Shown: in pieces, positions 11,756 to 23,500 of the stretch
Numbering within the stretch: position 1 is the stretch's first letter
Layout: each line of letters starts with the position of its first letter
Assembly (NCBI RefSeq): GCF_904849725.1
Contig: NC_058519.1
Span: 536,742,316 to 536,806,315, forward strand
Source: Hordeum vulgare subsp. vulgare
Taxonomy: Eukaryota; Streptophyta; Magnoliopsida; Poales; Poaceae
Direction of reading: 5' to 3'
DNA: 64,000 nt
Program-made: the position numbers and the translations under genes
Notes under the pieces: model-generated
The model's input: only the letters and a program-made list of their open reading frames with translations
Told to the model about the DNA's origin: nothing
Databases searched by the model: none

Positions 11756-12871
11756 TCATTCCCTAAAAACACAACCGGCACAACTATCTAGATGGTCTCT
11801 AGAGGCATCGGTAAGTCTGTTATAGAAGATATCAAGTATCTCGTTCTTCATAAGAGGGTGATCAGGCAAAGCATTCTGTAGCTGGACGAGCCTCCCCCAA
11901 GCTTGTGGGAGACTCTCTTCTTGGAGTTGAGCAAAGTTGTATATTTCCTGCAAGGCAGCTTGCTTCTTATGGGCAGGGAAATATTTCTCACAGACGTAAT
12001 AGACCATATCCCGGGGACTACTCACACATCTAGGAGCAAGAGAGGTGAACCAGGCTTTAGCGTCATCCTTTAAAGAGAAAGGAAACAACTTAAGGATGTA
12101 GTAGTGGCGGATCTTCTCCTCACTAGTGAAAAGGGTGGCTATATCGTGTAGTTTGGTAAGATGGGCTACAACCGTCTCAGACTCATAACCGTGGAAAGGA
12201 TCAGATTCGACTAGAGAGATTATCTCAGGATCGACAGAGAATTCATAATCCTTATTGGTGATAAAGATAGGTGAAGTGGCAAACTTCGGGTCGTATTTCA
12301 TCCTAGGTTTCAGAGATTTTTCCTTCCACTTGAGAAGTAATTTCTCAGCGTCATATGCATCCTTACACGCAAGAAAATCCCCAGCTATCTCCCCCTCCGT
12401 AACATAACCCTCAGGTATATCACGCAATTCATATCTAGGAGAGCTAGATCTAGCAGGAGCAAAAGCAGGTTCTATCTCAATAGTATCGGTAGTTTCAGAA
12501 GCATCACGAGCATTGGCAGTAACTCTAGCAATATGAGCATCAAGGAATAACCCTAGTGGAACATCAGGCAAAGTAGTATCTCTAGCAGTATCAAGCATAA
12601 CATCATCAGGCAAAATAGCATCTCTAGCATCATCAGGCAAAGCAGTATCAGGCATAGAATCTCTAGCATCATCACACATAGCATCTCTAGCAGTATCACG
12701 CAAAGCATCTCTAGCAGTATTAGGCAAATAAGTATCATAAGCATCATCAAGCACACACGACATATCAAGATTTCTAGTAGGAGGTGATGTCGCAAACTTA
12801 CTCATAACTGAAGGTGAATCAAGTGCAGAGCTAGATGGCAGTTCCTTACCTCCCCTCGTAGTTGAGGGCAA
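11756..12871 (-). pseudogene. gag (retrotransposon gag domain)
   Basis: Open for 371 codons from ATG at 12871. The C-terminal half is a standard gypsy gag domain: FPFSLKDDAKAWFTSL, CEKYFPAHKK and the SLPQAWGRLVQLQ motif. The N-terminal part has an Asp/Arg/Ala/Leu-rich repeat block (about 12540-12745) made of degenerate units such as DTARDA and DDARDA. Gag forms the virus-like particle and binds genomic RNA. The frame ends at a premature TGA and continues into the linker and protease. The AWGRL motif is encoded by DNA identical to the element's polypurine tract (11895-11904). Confidence 0.83.
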
Positions 12872-12953
12872 GACTTTGGTTTTCGGATCCTTCAGATTCT
12901 TAATAGTGATCAGCAGATATAAATCCCAAGTAACTCAGAGAATATAGCAATAC

Positions 12954-12972
12954 CTCCCCGGCAACGGCGCCA
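12954..12972 (-). other. primer binding site (TGGCGCC type)
   Basis: Minus-strand TGGCGCCGTTGCCGGGGAG lies nine bases inside the 5' LTR boundary. It differs by one base from the site at 44165-44183 in the other Athila-like element. The tRNA is probably tRNA-Asp, by memory of related elements. Confidence 0.85.
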
Positions 12973-12981
12973 GAAAAATGC

Positions 12982-14643
12982 TGACTAGCACTCCCTGGCA
13001 ATAGGTAGACGAATGCTGTTCTCGATTGCTCAACAATTAGAAATTGTCTTGCAATAACCCACCAGTGCGTGGGATCGAGGCAAATTTCGAGGGTAGAGTA
13101 TTCAACCCAATTTGTTGATTCGCCGATAGGAGGTGAGAGGATACTCTCAAGTATTAGCAGCTGAATGTGTCAGATTCAACCACACCTGAAAGATTAGTAT
13201 CTGCAAGCAAAGTGTCAGCAGCAAAGTAGTATGATAACAACGGTGTCAGAAACGATCTGTTGATGGCAGACTATTCCTAACGATTGTGTCAATGGCGCCA
13301 GAAGTTGCCCCTTGACGGAAATTGTCTTTTCCCGTCAACGACCAGCGAACCAAAATTGTAGCAGGTAGTAGCAGTGGCAAGGAACAGCAGTAGTGACAAC
13401 AGTAGCAAGTAGCAACAGTAGCAAGTAACAACAGCAGCAAGTAGCAACAGTAGCAGAGCAAAACAAGTAACAACAGCAGCAACAATAGTAACAGCAGCAG
13501 AGCAAAACAAGTAACAAGAGCAGTGGGAGAGTTATAACACGGGTCGGTGATTTGTTTGGATGATATTCATCATGCAACAGTTATAACACGGAGAGATATG
13601 TGGCTAGCTCCCGTTCGTCAATGTGATGTAGGCATACATTCCGTGTGTCGTCATACATGCTTAGGGAAAAGAACTTGCATGAAATCTATTGTCCATCCCT
13701 CCCGTGGAAGCGGGGTCCAAAAGGAAACTACGGGATATTAAGGTTCTCCTTTTAATAAAGAACCGGACCAACGCATTAGCACTTGGTGAACACATGAACT
13801 CCTCAAACTATGGTCATCACCGGGAGTGGTTCCGGTTTTTATCACTCCAGGGTTGCCGAGTCATAACACATAGTAGGTAACTACAACTTGCAAGATCGGA
13901 TCTAAAACACACATATATTGGTGACAACATAATAATTTCAGATCTGAAATCATGGCACTCGGGCCCTAGTGACAAGCATTAAGCATGGCAAAGTAGTAGC
14001 AACATCAACCTCAGAACATAGTGGATACTGGGGATCAATCCCCGTCAAAACTAACTCGATTACATGATAGATCTCATCCTACTCATCACCGCCCAGCGCG
14101 CCTACGAATAGATTACTCACGAATGACGAAGAGCTTCATGGAATTGGAGAGGGAAGAAGGTTGATGATGACGATGGTGACGATTTCCCCTCTCCGGAGCC
14201 CAAAACGGCCTCCAGATCTGCCCTCCAGATGAAGAACAGGATGTGGCGGCGCCTCCGTATCGCAAACGGACGAAATCTTCTCTCTTGATTTTTTCTGGGA
14301 CGAAAGTGAATTTATAGAGCTGAGATTGGGGGCGGTAGAGCCACGTGGGCCCCACAAGCTTTCTAGCCACCACCAAGGGGGAGGGTGGCGGCTACAGGGC
14401 TTGTGGCCCATTGGCCCATCCCCTCTGGTGGATCTTTGTGCAGGTATTTTTCATATTTTCCAAAAATATTCTCCGTAAATTTTTAGGACGTTCTGAGAAC
14501 TTTCATTTCTGCACAAAAAACAATACCAAGGCAATTCTGCTGAAAATAGCGTCAGTCCAGGTTAGTTCCATTCAAATCATGCAAATTAGAGTCCAAAACA
14601 AGGCCAAAAGAGTTTGGAAAATAGATACGATGGAGACGTATCA
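12982..14643 (-). repeat. LTR (5' LTR of the minus-strand element)
   Basis: 1662 bp, TG to CA, aligned with 4572-6251. It contains the triplet tract at 13355-13530, the inverted-repeat promoter block at 14352-14406 and a minus-strand TATA box at 14309-14316. Confidence 0.93.
13355..13530. repeat. imperfect triplet repeat in LTR
   Basis: AGC/AAC/AGT-rich tract equivalent to 4940-5125 in the partner LTR but shorter and reordered. Confidence 0.8.
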
Positions 14644-14648
14644 GGAAC
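14644..14648. repeat. target-site duplication GGAAC, right copy
   Basis: Exact repeat of 4567-4571, directly after the terminal GTATCA of the nested element. Confidence 0.93.
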
Positions 14649-15435
14649 TATTGTTATAAATTCTTCCATATGTAAGATTCGCCATCCTACCATGACGAAA
14701 TTGTATGACTTAGTTTTATGAGGTGTTCCTCATGGTTCCTCTTTGTATACCCATAAGTCCAACCTTTATCTGATGACCATGTCGATGCTACCCTGAAGCA
14801 CGGATGTGGTACTTCAAATTTCAACAGGAACATTGGAAGCGCAATGCTAAATTGTTCTTGATCGATTTTCCAAACCGTATGGTATGGGTATACATCATTA
14901 TGTACTTGATGACCTATCATGTATACCATACTCTATGTTTTCCTCGGGAATGGTATACTTTAATACCTGTGTGTGTGAACACATTTTCCTTCCTATTGGT
15001 CTGTTTAACCTTTCTTGTGGCATAACTTATCTAAGTAGTGTTAATTCACTACTTAGGTAAAAATCTCGGTATACAACTCTGTCAGTAAAACCCTGTTACT
15101 ATTGTGGATAACATTCCAGAAACCGCCGGTGGACGAGAGCCTTGCGTATTGATCCGCCTCGTTTCAACGAGCAGGAAAATGGTTCTAATCGTTCCTCGCC
15201 CTTGGTACTGACAATGTTGCCAACATAACTGACAGGCTATCCCCTGACATGTCTTGCTACCAAGACCATATAATATGTCACCCTCTGCCTACTCTCGGCC
15301 ACATGGTGGTCCCATAACCCAAAGTTCCACAGGATTGAAACCTGGCTCTCCTATACATCTTTGACTCCAAAGTATCCTTTGCACTTGGCTCGTATGAAAT
15401 TCCCGAGCCACCGTCCAATGGAACGATCACTCTTC
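14649..15435 (+). other. degraded pol segment of the chromovirus-like element
   Basis: Continuation of the host internal domain after the nested insertion. No long frame survives. By position it should be integrase, and the readable integrase C-terminus follows directly at about 15436. Confidence 0.55.
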
Positions 15436-16018
15436 GGTCTGGATATTGTCCAACATGCCGAAGATCAATTTCGAATTATTCATGAGAATCTGAAGGATTC
15501 CTAGTCTCGTCAGAAGGGTCGGTATGACCGTCATCAGCAAGATATGGTCTATCAACCTGGCGAAAAGGCTTATCTCTGCGTCACCAATGAGAGGTGCACA
15601 CCGTTTTAGGATCAATGGCAAGTTAGTTCCTTGCTATATTGGTCCTTTCACTGTTCTCGAAAGGCGTGGAAAAGTGGCTTATCAATTGGAACTATTGGCG
15701 AACCTTTCTCAGGTTCACGATGTCTTCCATGTGTCTCATCTCCGTCATTGCTTCAACGATCCTATTCGAGTAGTGGATCATGATATGCTCGAGCTGCAAT
15801 AAGACCTCTCTTATAAAGAGCATCCGATCCGCATTCTCGACCAGGCTGAACGTCAGACTCGTCGCAAAGTCACCAAGTTCCTTAAAGTGTTGTGATCAAA
15901 TCATTCTGAAGATGAAGCCACTTGGGAACGCGAGGATCATCTTCGTGATGAATACCCCGTGCTCTTTCCTTCTACCTCTAAATTCTGGAGACGAGAATTC
16001 TTGTTAGTAGGTGAGAGT
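15436..16018 (+). pseudogene. integrase C-terminus with chromodomain, frameshifted
   Basis: Translated pieces in two frames match the end of chromovirus pol. First comes an integrase C-terminal region with GRYDRHQQDMVYQPGEKAY; after a frameshift near 15600 there is GKLVPCYIGPFTVLERRGK and VHDVFHVSHLRHC (the GPY/F domain); then, past a TAA at about 15801 and a TGA near 15893, a chromodomain with RKVTKFLKVL and DEATWEREDHLRDEYP. Integrase inserts the cDNA and the chromodomain targets chromatin. At least one frameshift and three stops make it non-functional. The frame runs up to the 3' LTR. Confidence 0.85.
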
Positions 16019-16406
16019 TGTGACATTCCCAGATTATGGTACAATAATCCCTGTAATTAAGATACAGTGATCCCACGCTAATGATGCCACATCACCGTGA
16101 TTTATATCGTTGATCTCGTGTTAGTCGAAACCGAGTCAAATTCAAAATTTTAAAATAAGTCGAACGAGAAATTTTTCGAATGTTAAAATAAAAATGCCAG
16201 ATGAGTTACAAGGATTCCCTAATAATTTATAAAGTTGAAACGTACATTTTTGAAATTATTTAGAACCCCTATATAATTAAAATAGAAATCTATAAAATAA
16301 TAATAAAATAACTAGTAAAAAAAGGAAAAATAAAAACCTCAAAAGCCCCTGCCCAATTGGGCCAAAGTGGCCCAGCCGGCCACCCACCGGCCCATCCGCC
16401 TGAGGG

Positions 16407-16414
16407 TATAAGAC
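16407..16414 (+). promoter_or_regulatory. LTR TATA box
   Basis: GGGTATAAGACCCC lies directly upstream of a GC-rich leader-like stretch, as in the unrelated LTR at 53927. Confidence 0.65.
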
Positions 16415-17260
16415 CCCTAGGGGAACCCTAGCACCCTCCACTCCCACCTGCCCCGCCGCTAGGAGCCGAGGGAACCCCCTCGCTCCCCACCAACCGCCAT
16501 CTCCACCCTCGTCAGGATCCCCGTCGCCCCACTCCCTCACCCACGCGCGCGCCTCCCCTCACTGCCTCCCAGCACCCGCTCTCTCTCCCTATCACCCCAC
16601 TGGCCTCTCCTTCCCCGTCGCCCTCCTCTCCCAGGTAGGCCCCTCCCCCAGCCACCGGCGCCCGCACCCTGCGGCGCCCCCACCCCGGCTCCCTCCCGTT
16701 GCCCTCCTCCCTGGCGCCTCGCCCCCGCGTCCTCCCTCCTCTCTCCTCGCCCAACCCCTTGTGGCTCCCACCCCGACCGAACCACATCCTTGCGCCAGCC
16801 ACACCTCGGGGCCTCCTCATCCTTCCCCACGTCACCGGCTCCAGAACCTCCGGCCCTCCCCGGCTTCTCCTCGAGTGGTGCCACCTCCCGTCCCCGCCGG
16901 CCCTCCTCGCCGGAACGAGGCCGGGTTCAGCCGCCCCCACCTTCGATCTCCGCACCAGCCTCCTCCAACTCATCACCCCGACGCCGACCGCCACTGGATC
17001 CACCTCAACCGTAGCTCACCTCCACCGGACCTTTCCGTTGTCCTGCCGTCGACCCTCCCCCGAGCCCATTTTTGCACATCTACAAGGCTCGGTGTGAACA
17101 CCCTCTCCTCCTTTCCCCCGTCCCGGTTCCGTTCCGACGCCCCGCGCTGCAGTCTCCGGCGACCTCCATCGCGCCCTTCCGGCCTTCGTGTTAGTGTAGC
17201 TTATCCCTGTGAGTTGAGAGAGAGAGGTGAAAGAAAAGAAAATACAAGAAAATGGAAATG

Positions 17261-17360
17261 TGTATGTATGTATGTATTATGTATGTATCTATTGAGTATG
17301 TATACATGCATGTAGAAAAAGAAACATAAAGTGTATGTACAAAATGTATGTGTATGTGTG
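17261..17360. repeat. GTAT/TGTA microsatellite inside LTR
   Basis: Repeated GTAT and ATGT words, interrupted, followed by about 350 bp of very AT-rich sequence (17430-17790). Nothing coding is seen here. Confidence 0.75.
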
Positions 17361-18454
17361 GGCTTGTTGTCCCAATGACAGTAGGGCCCCACCACTCCTA
17401 CTAAATGATAGGTGGGGTTCCCATCTAAAAACATGAAAATAAAAATAAATATAAAGCAATGTTTTTATTATTTAAAAATAAATAAATAATGAGATATATT
17501 ATTTAATTAATTAAATAGATAAATTAGTAATCTGTTAATATAGATAAATAATTATTCTATTAGAATATGACACGTGGGTCCCCCACTAAATTAATCTTAT
17601 TAATTAATAATTAACCTAATTAAAATTTTGTGGCTATGACACGTATGACCTACTAGTGAGTTTGACCAGTCAACAGCTGATATCAACATGACATCATGCT
17701 GATGTCATAATACCATTTAATGAAATTAATTAAAACTGTTTTTTATTCATAATTATTAAATAAAACTTTAAAAATTAATATAAAATAAACCGTAAGTCGG
17801 ATCAAAATATTTTCAACATGAAAGTTGATCACGGGAACGAGACGAATCATCCGTTCGTCGGTCACGCGTCCCTAGCATAGCAAACATGGAACTTTTCCAT
17901 CATTTTTCATATGTCCGGTAGTAGCGAGAGACCCGGGAAATATCGTTAGATATTCTTCTGACCCGTGTGCGACATGTGTTGCTGCGTTAGCTCATGCCTA
18001 GCCTGGATATTGCCATGTCATGCTTAGTGTTGCACATGTTGCTATTATTTATTGTTTCTCCCCCCTCTTCTTACCGGTAGACCCCGAGACTGACGCTGCT
18101 GCCGGGTACATCTATGACCCTCCCGATCAGCCCTTTTCCGTAGAGCAACAAGGCAAGCAAACCCCCTTGATCATCCCTATATCACCTACGTCTGTCTTCC
18201 TCCTGCTTGTATTAAAATTTTGTTACTGTTGTAGTTAGCTCCTATATCTGATGCACAACCTAATTTTCATGAACTGCTACTTTCAGTACTGTATCTTTAA
18301 AATTGTTTAGTATAGGTGGAGCAGTCATCCCCTCTGACCCCTTAGTCCAGTTGCCCCGCCTTGTCATCAAGTCTCGATCCCTGATCGACGAGCCAGATCC
18401 GAGACAACACTTACACCCCCCTTAGTTGTGCGGTGCTACAGAGATACTATCGGG

Positions 18455-18662
18455 TACCGAGGGTGACACCTCGCGAAGTACTCAGGATGATATCTCTTTA
18501 GTACAGCTAGTCGATCGTGGTTATCGAGGGTGATTCCTCTTTCACCATTCCCGACGATGTCTCTATCGTGCAACCCCTCAAGTGTGGGACCCTCAAGGGT
18601 GATTCCTCTAAGTCCACCTTGATGGTTACATCGTTCGGGATTCAACGAGGGTGATGCCTCGG
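18455..18662. repeat. array of short palindromic repeats CGAGGGTGAnnCCTCG
   Basis: Related 14-16 bp units occur near 18458, 18526, 18591 and 18645, with a weaker unit near 18483. GAGG and CCTC arms pair across a GTGAnn centre. The last unit is also present in the 5' LTR near 119. Confidence 0.7.
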
Positions 18663-20079
18663 ATCCCCCTGATTTTACAACCAATAGTTACTTGACCATG
18701 TTACTGGGATCGTTGATGAATAGATGTTAGGCGGGTGGATTCCCGCGTGGATGAGTCGATAGCTTAATTAAAAAGATAATGGATTTGGGTATTTGATCTG
18801 GGTTGGTCGGACACCTTTTCGCACTAACCGGCTACGCGGGAAGAATTATGGGTACTCGACGTTGCGGTATCAGCCGAAGCTCTTCACATGTTAGCGATGG
18901 AGCGGCGCGCACCCGAGTGGTCCCGAGATGCATCGCTCTTGTATTAAGGGGTGCTAGGACTGACATCGGCCGCCCACGCATCGTGTAGGAGCACGGAGGG
19001 CAAGTGGGCCCATGAACCCTTTGTGCTTAGGGGTTAGACTGGTGGGCTGGCCTCTCTGCTGAGCTTAGGTGGGGCTGCGACGTGTCGATATTCCGAGGCC
19101 GGGCATGACCCAGAAAAGTGTGTCCGGCCAGAGTGTTATCGAGCGTGACGGGAAACTTGGTGCACCCCTGCAGGGATGGAAATTAACTATTCGGGTAGCC
19201 GTGTCCACGGTTACAGGACGACTTGGAGTTGTGCCCTGATCTTATACAACTACAATGGTTACTTAACTGGATTTGTTGCTCCGGGATTGCTTCCTCGCAG
19301 GGAGACGAGGGAGGATCTCTGGGTGTGGCCTCATTTTAATATTCTTGTAACAATATGACTATTTTTGTGTTACCCCTGTTCTACTCTTCTCTATTGCTGC
19401 AAGACCGTGAAGATGCTAGTCTTCGATAGGACTAGGACTTCTCTCTCTATTCTCGCATTGCTGCAGTCAGTCCACATTTAAACCCCTTCTTTGATACTGA
19501 TGCATACCTAGCATAGTTCTGTTATAAATCTTGCGAGTACTTTGGATGAGTACTCACCGTTGCTTTCCTCCCCCTTAGTCCCCTTGATCCGTTGCTGCGA
19601 CCAGATGATGGAGCCCAGGAGATGGAGTTTCCTGCCGACGCCTGCCACCCTGATGGTGACTTCTTCGTGGAGGCCGCTGAAGACCATGAGTAGTTAGGAG
19701 GCTCCCAGGCAGGAGGCCTCGCCTCGTTCGATCATTGTATCTTTTGTGTTGGCCTTATCTAAGGCACCCCATGTTTAATGTCTGTATTGAGATATTGTTG
19801 CTTCCGCTGACTCGTGTGTTTATCGAGCTTCTGTATTCTAGCCCTCGAGGCCCGTGGCTTGTAATATGAAGCTTGTATTGTTTTATTTGTGTCTAGAGTT
19901 GTGTTGTGATATCTTCCCGTGAGTCCTTGAGTTTGATCGTACGCATTTGCGTGTATGATTAGCGTACAATTAAATCGAGGGCGTCACAGTCGGGGACTCC
20001 AGTCTTCAAGATAGGGGAGTTGCACACTATCCTTTACCTTTGCTTTTAGTCTTGTTAGTTTGCTTTCTAGTTATGCTTA

Positions 20080-20586
20080 ATGGAAAACAACAAAAATATG
20101 AGAGAGATTTCTAAACTTTATCTTGAACTAGTACATGAAGTGTTTGAGGAGAAAATCAAAAAACCTATGGAACTTTATTATTTGCACAACAATTATGATG
20201 GTGGCAATGTTATTAGTATGCTTTCTTTGAATATCAATATTGTTAATGACATGGGAAGCTCTAAGCTTGGGGATGACGGGCTTGATGAACATCATATTTT
20301 TAGTCCCCCAACTATTGAGGAGAAAATTTGCTTTGATGATACTATGCTTCCTAAATATGATGATTACCATGATGATAATGATTGTTTTACTCTCACTATT
20401 CCTAATAAGAAAGATTTTGCTTATAAGAAGAGTAATGATACTTTTATGCTTTTGGATCATGGAAATAATGACTTATGTGATATTTATATTGTTGAGTTTA
20501 TCCATGATCCCACTGAAAATTATATGAGAAGGGAACATATGCTTATAGATATTTCAATAATATCAAGTTCCCTTTCTTTATGTTGA
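20080..20586 (+). CDS. accessory ORF of gypsy element, acidic, unknown function
   Basis: Open for 168 codons from ATG at 20080. The product is rich in Asp, Asn, Glu and Ile (for example PKYDDYHDDNDCFTL) with no recognised domain, signal peptide or membrane segment. Similar acidic ORFs sit between pol and the 3' LTR in several Triticeae gypsy families. Near residue 62 the coding sequence contains AAGCTTGGGGAT, identical to the element's polypurine tract (20263). Whether it is translated is unknown; a degraded 5' end of a longer frame is possible because the element is cut at 19990. Confidence 0.45.
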   Translation: MENNKNMREISKLYLELVHEVFEEKIKKPMELYYLHNNYDGGNVISMLSLNINIVNDMGSSKLGDDGLDEHHIFSPPTIEEKICFDDTMLPKYDDYHDDNDCFTLTIPNKKDFAYKKSNDTFMLLDHGNNDLCDIYIVEFIHDPTENYMRREHMLIDISIISSSLSLC

Positions 20587-23500
20587 TGGTTTTGAAGCTG
20601 CACTTGTTTTGCCTTCCTATGCTTATTGCTTTGTGCTTCAATGAGTTATTCTATTGAAATATTCCTATGCATAGGAAGCATGTTAAACTTAAATGTGTTT
20701 GGTATTTTCTTCTTGATGCTCTCTTTTGTTCTGCAACTCTTATTCCTACGAGAGCATCATTAAAATCTTAAGCCTATCTTTATGGCTATAAAGAAAGAGC
20801 TCTAGGGAGACAACCCTTGTTATCTTTACTTTCAGTTTTTAGTGGTCTTGATGTGTGTTACTACTTTAGCAACATCATTGTATCTTTATTTTCAAGTTTT
20901 GTGCCAAGTTTTAGCCTTCGATTGCAAGAAATTTCAAAAGTTGTGACATGTTGTCCAGAAACAGATTCTCTCTGCTTGACAGAAAAATTCGCCAAAATCA
21001 CCAGATTATCTTTTTGATCTGAATTTTTTTGACAACATGCTATATATAATTGTATTTCTGGAGTGTGTTCGGAGTTTTTTTGATTTGAGTTGCATAAGTG
21101 CCTCGAAAAATTATTTACTACCTGCTGTTCTGTTTTTCACACATCCTGTCACGTTTTGCGTTTTCATCATTTTGCAAATCTTAAGCTTGCTTTTCCTTTG
21201 CAACAACCTTTAGGAAATCATTAGAAACAATATATTTTCATGAAAATCTTTATTTCCAGTAGGTAATGAATTATTTTATCATGGGTAGTAACCACTCTAA
21301 TCAGCTTATGATGAGTTTTGTATAAAGGGAGTTTTCAAGTATGCGATGGAAGATGATGAAAGAAGATCCAGGAGTGTCAAGCGCTCAAGCTTGGGGATGC
21401 CCCCATGCACCCCCAAGAAATATTCAAGGAGTCTCAAGCATCTAAGCTTGGGGATTCCCCCGTGCATCCCCTTCTCTATCAACAATCATCAGTTCGTCCA
21501 TCTCCATGCTACATTTTTATCACCTCATATGTTATGTGTTATGCTTGGAGCGTCCCTCTCTTTACTTTTTAGTTTGTTTTAGTTTTTATTGTTGTTCATA
21601 ACAAGTCAGAACCTAGCCTTCCTTGTTTGGGAGAGAAAGACGCTCCATTCCACTCTAGAACACAACATAGGCTTTCATGCTTATCCTTTTTGTGTGTGTT
21701 CTCTATCTTTTCTTACCTCTTGTCATGCTCAGCTCTTAGTTTTCATGCTATATCTTTTTAAGAGCTTTGATTTAGGTTGCTTTTGGAACTCTCTTGAGTT
21801 ATCATGCTTATCTTGTTTAGAGAGTTGGCTCGTTGCACTGAGTTGTGTGTCTTGCATGAGTAGGTAACCGAGGTTGCTATTTAAGTATAGTAGTAACTTG
21901 TAATTGAGGTATTGATTTGAGTAATGTTTGGACTATTGGTGCCAAGAGCTTGAGCCTATTAGTGATAGGTGTCGTATTTTGGGAAATCCTTGTGTTTTTC
22001 AAAAACTAAAAATTAGTTGAGAACTCTAGCTACTAGATTGATCGCGAACCTCTGGAGGGGTTGGAATAGATAGAGTACCCTCACGTTACCATGGGTCGAG
22101 GATGCGCAACGATAACCAAACCCCCAAACACTCCTCCTCGGGGTACTTGTCTCTTTGTGAATCTCCTAACTAGATAGAGAGTTACCGATAATAAGTGTAT
22201 GAGTTCTTAGGACTAATGTGAGTATTCGATTGTTGGCACTTCCACCATCCATATTTTGCTAGCCTCTTCGGTACCGTGCATTGCCCTTTCTCACCTTGAG
22301 AGTTGGTGCAAACTTCGCCGGTGCATCCAAACCCTTGGCATGATACGCTCTCTCATCATAAGCCTCATTATATCTTTCCTCAAAACATCCACCATACCTA
22401 CCTATTAAGGCATTTCGATAGCCTTTCCGAGATACATCGCCATGCAACATCCACCATCTCATGACTTGATCTTCAAGTCATACATGATTTTTCTTGATCG
22501 AGGAGCCGCATGCTAGTTGGGCCTTGCCCTTATTATTGCTCCCTGACGCGCTAGTATCATTGCATATCCTGCTACACTGGTAGAGGCATACATTTGCATA
22601 CATCATGATAGTTTGTAGTTGTCTTTATGTGAGTACTTCTTATAAAGTGTGATGATCTTCTTTTTATTCTTGTAAAACATAGAGTGTTGCCCTTAAGTGA
22701 GGAAAAGATCCCAAAGAGGACAAATTAAAAGAGCCCAAAGAGGACACATGAAAAGATCCCAAAGAGGGCAAATGAGAGATAAATAGAAAGAGACAAAGAG
22801 GCCACAAAAAAATAAAAAAAATAAAGAGACATAAAAAGAGAGAAGGCGGCAACACTACTATTCTTTTTGAAAGATCCACACTCGTACTCCATTGTTATAT
22901 TTGTACTACATAGAGATTATCATTCATGCATAACTATGTGGGGACCCTTACACTATAGAACTTGACTTTTATATTCCAATGATGAGCCTCCTCAAATGAG
23001 CTCTAGGTCTTTGTGAGCAAGCAAGTTGGATGCACCCCCACTAGTTCCATTGGAGAGCTTACCTTAGCTCATATGTGCATCCGTTGCATGGCAATCCCTA
23101 CTCCTCACATCTTATCTATCATTTGGCTTTCTCTCGCCTATGGTTGTCCTTATTGATGTGAGCCTTTCATACCTTTTTGTCTTCCTTCCCCATCATTATT
23201 CTATTTGCCATCCTAAGTGCCAACATATCTTGCTTACGCTCATCCATTGCATGAGTGCTCAAAGTCGAAAGGGGGAGGATCATTTTGACTTGTGCCTCAC
23301 TAGTGGTCTAGGGATGAGTCAAAATAAGATTCCGAAGGACACCAAGTGTGAAGTTTAGTAGATTGAGTTCTCAATTAAAAAATATTTTATGCTCTAAACC
23401 CATCTCCCACTTCTTGCACGCAAACACCATTTGGAGACATTCAAGTCACGAACAACGAGAGCTATTCACCTTTATGTTCTTACTTTGCTAATTTCAATAC

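Larger units (their letters stand above)
4572..14643 (-). mobile_element. non-autonomous Athila-like Ty3/gypsy element, complete with TSD
   Basis: LTRs at 4572-6251 and 12982-14643, polypurine tract at 6252-6265 and a TGGCGCC-type primer site at 12954-12972 define a full-length 10.07 kb element on the minus strand. Gene order on that strand is gag (12871-11756), linker, protease (11515-10052), then an accessory ORF (9253-8102). No reverse transcriptase, RNase H or integrase motif was found, so it would need a partner's enzymes. LTR sequence and lack of pol recall the Triticeae Sabrina-type group, but the name is from memory and not verified. Confidence 0.88.
111..19990 (+). mobile_element. 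Ty3/gypsy chromovirus-like LTR retrotransposon, host of a nested element
   Basis: Two direct repeats (111-1329 and the end of 16019-19990) flank an internal domain that starts with an initiator-Met tRNA primer site and ends with an integrase C-terminus plus chromodomain. The order shows a plus-strand chromovirus, probably Tekay/Del-like. The internal domain is split at 4571/14644 by a complete 10 kb minus-strand gypsy element. Most of gag and pol is not recognisable, so the copy is dead or was always defective. The 3' LTR is about 4 kb, at the long end for plant elements. The 5' flank is outside the window, so its target-site duplication cannot be checked. Confidence 0.8.
16019..19990 (+). 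repeat. 3' LTR of the chromovirus-like element (about 4 kb)
   Basis: Begins TGTGACATTCCC, ends GGCGTCACA, and its last 1.35 kb matches 111-1329. From left to right it holds an AT-rich start, a TATA box (16407), a very GC-rich leader-like stretch (16420-17200), an AT-rich stretch with a GTAT microsatellite, a CT-rich run ending in a possible splice acceptor (18079-18080), a set of short palindromic repeats (18455-18660) and the conserved end. Open frames in the GC-rich part are composition artefacts. The length is unusual but supported by both ends. Confidence 0.85.

Noticed and set aside
16277..17315. Long overlapping Pro/Arg/Gly-rich frames on both strands
   Set aside because: Very GC-rich LTR leader region lacks stops in all frames; no domain or codon bias, and it falls in a TATA-driven LTR.
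17430..17790. AT-rich stretch considered as a MITE
   Set aside because: No terminal inverted repeats or TA/TTA duplication found; it is part of the long LTR.
18455..18662. Spaced repeats considered as a CRISPR-like array
   Set aside because: Eukaryotic LTR context, degenerate units, irregular spacing.
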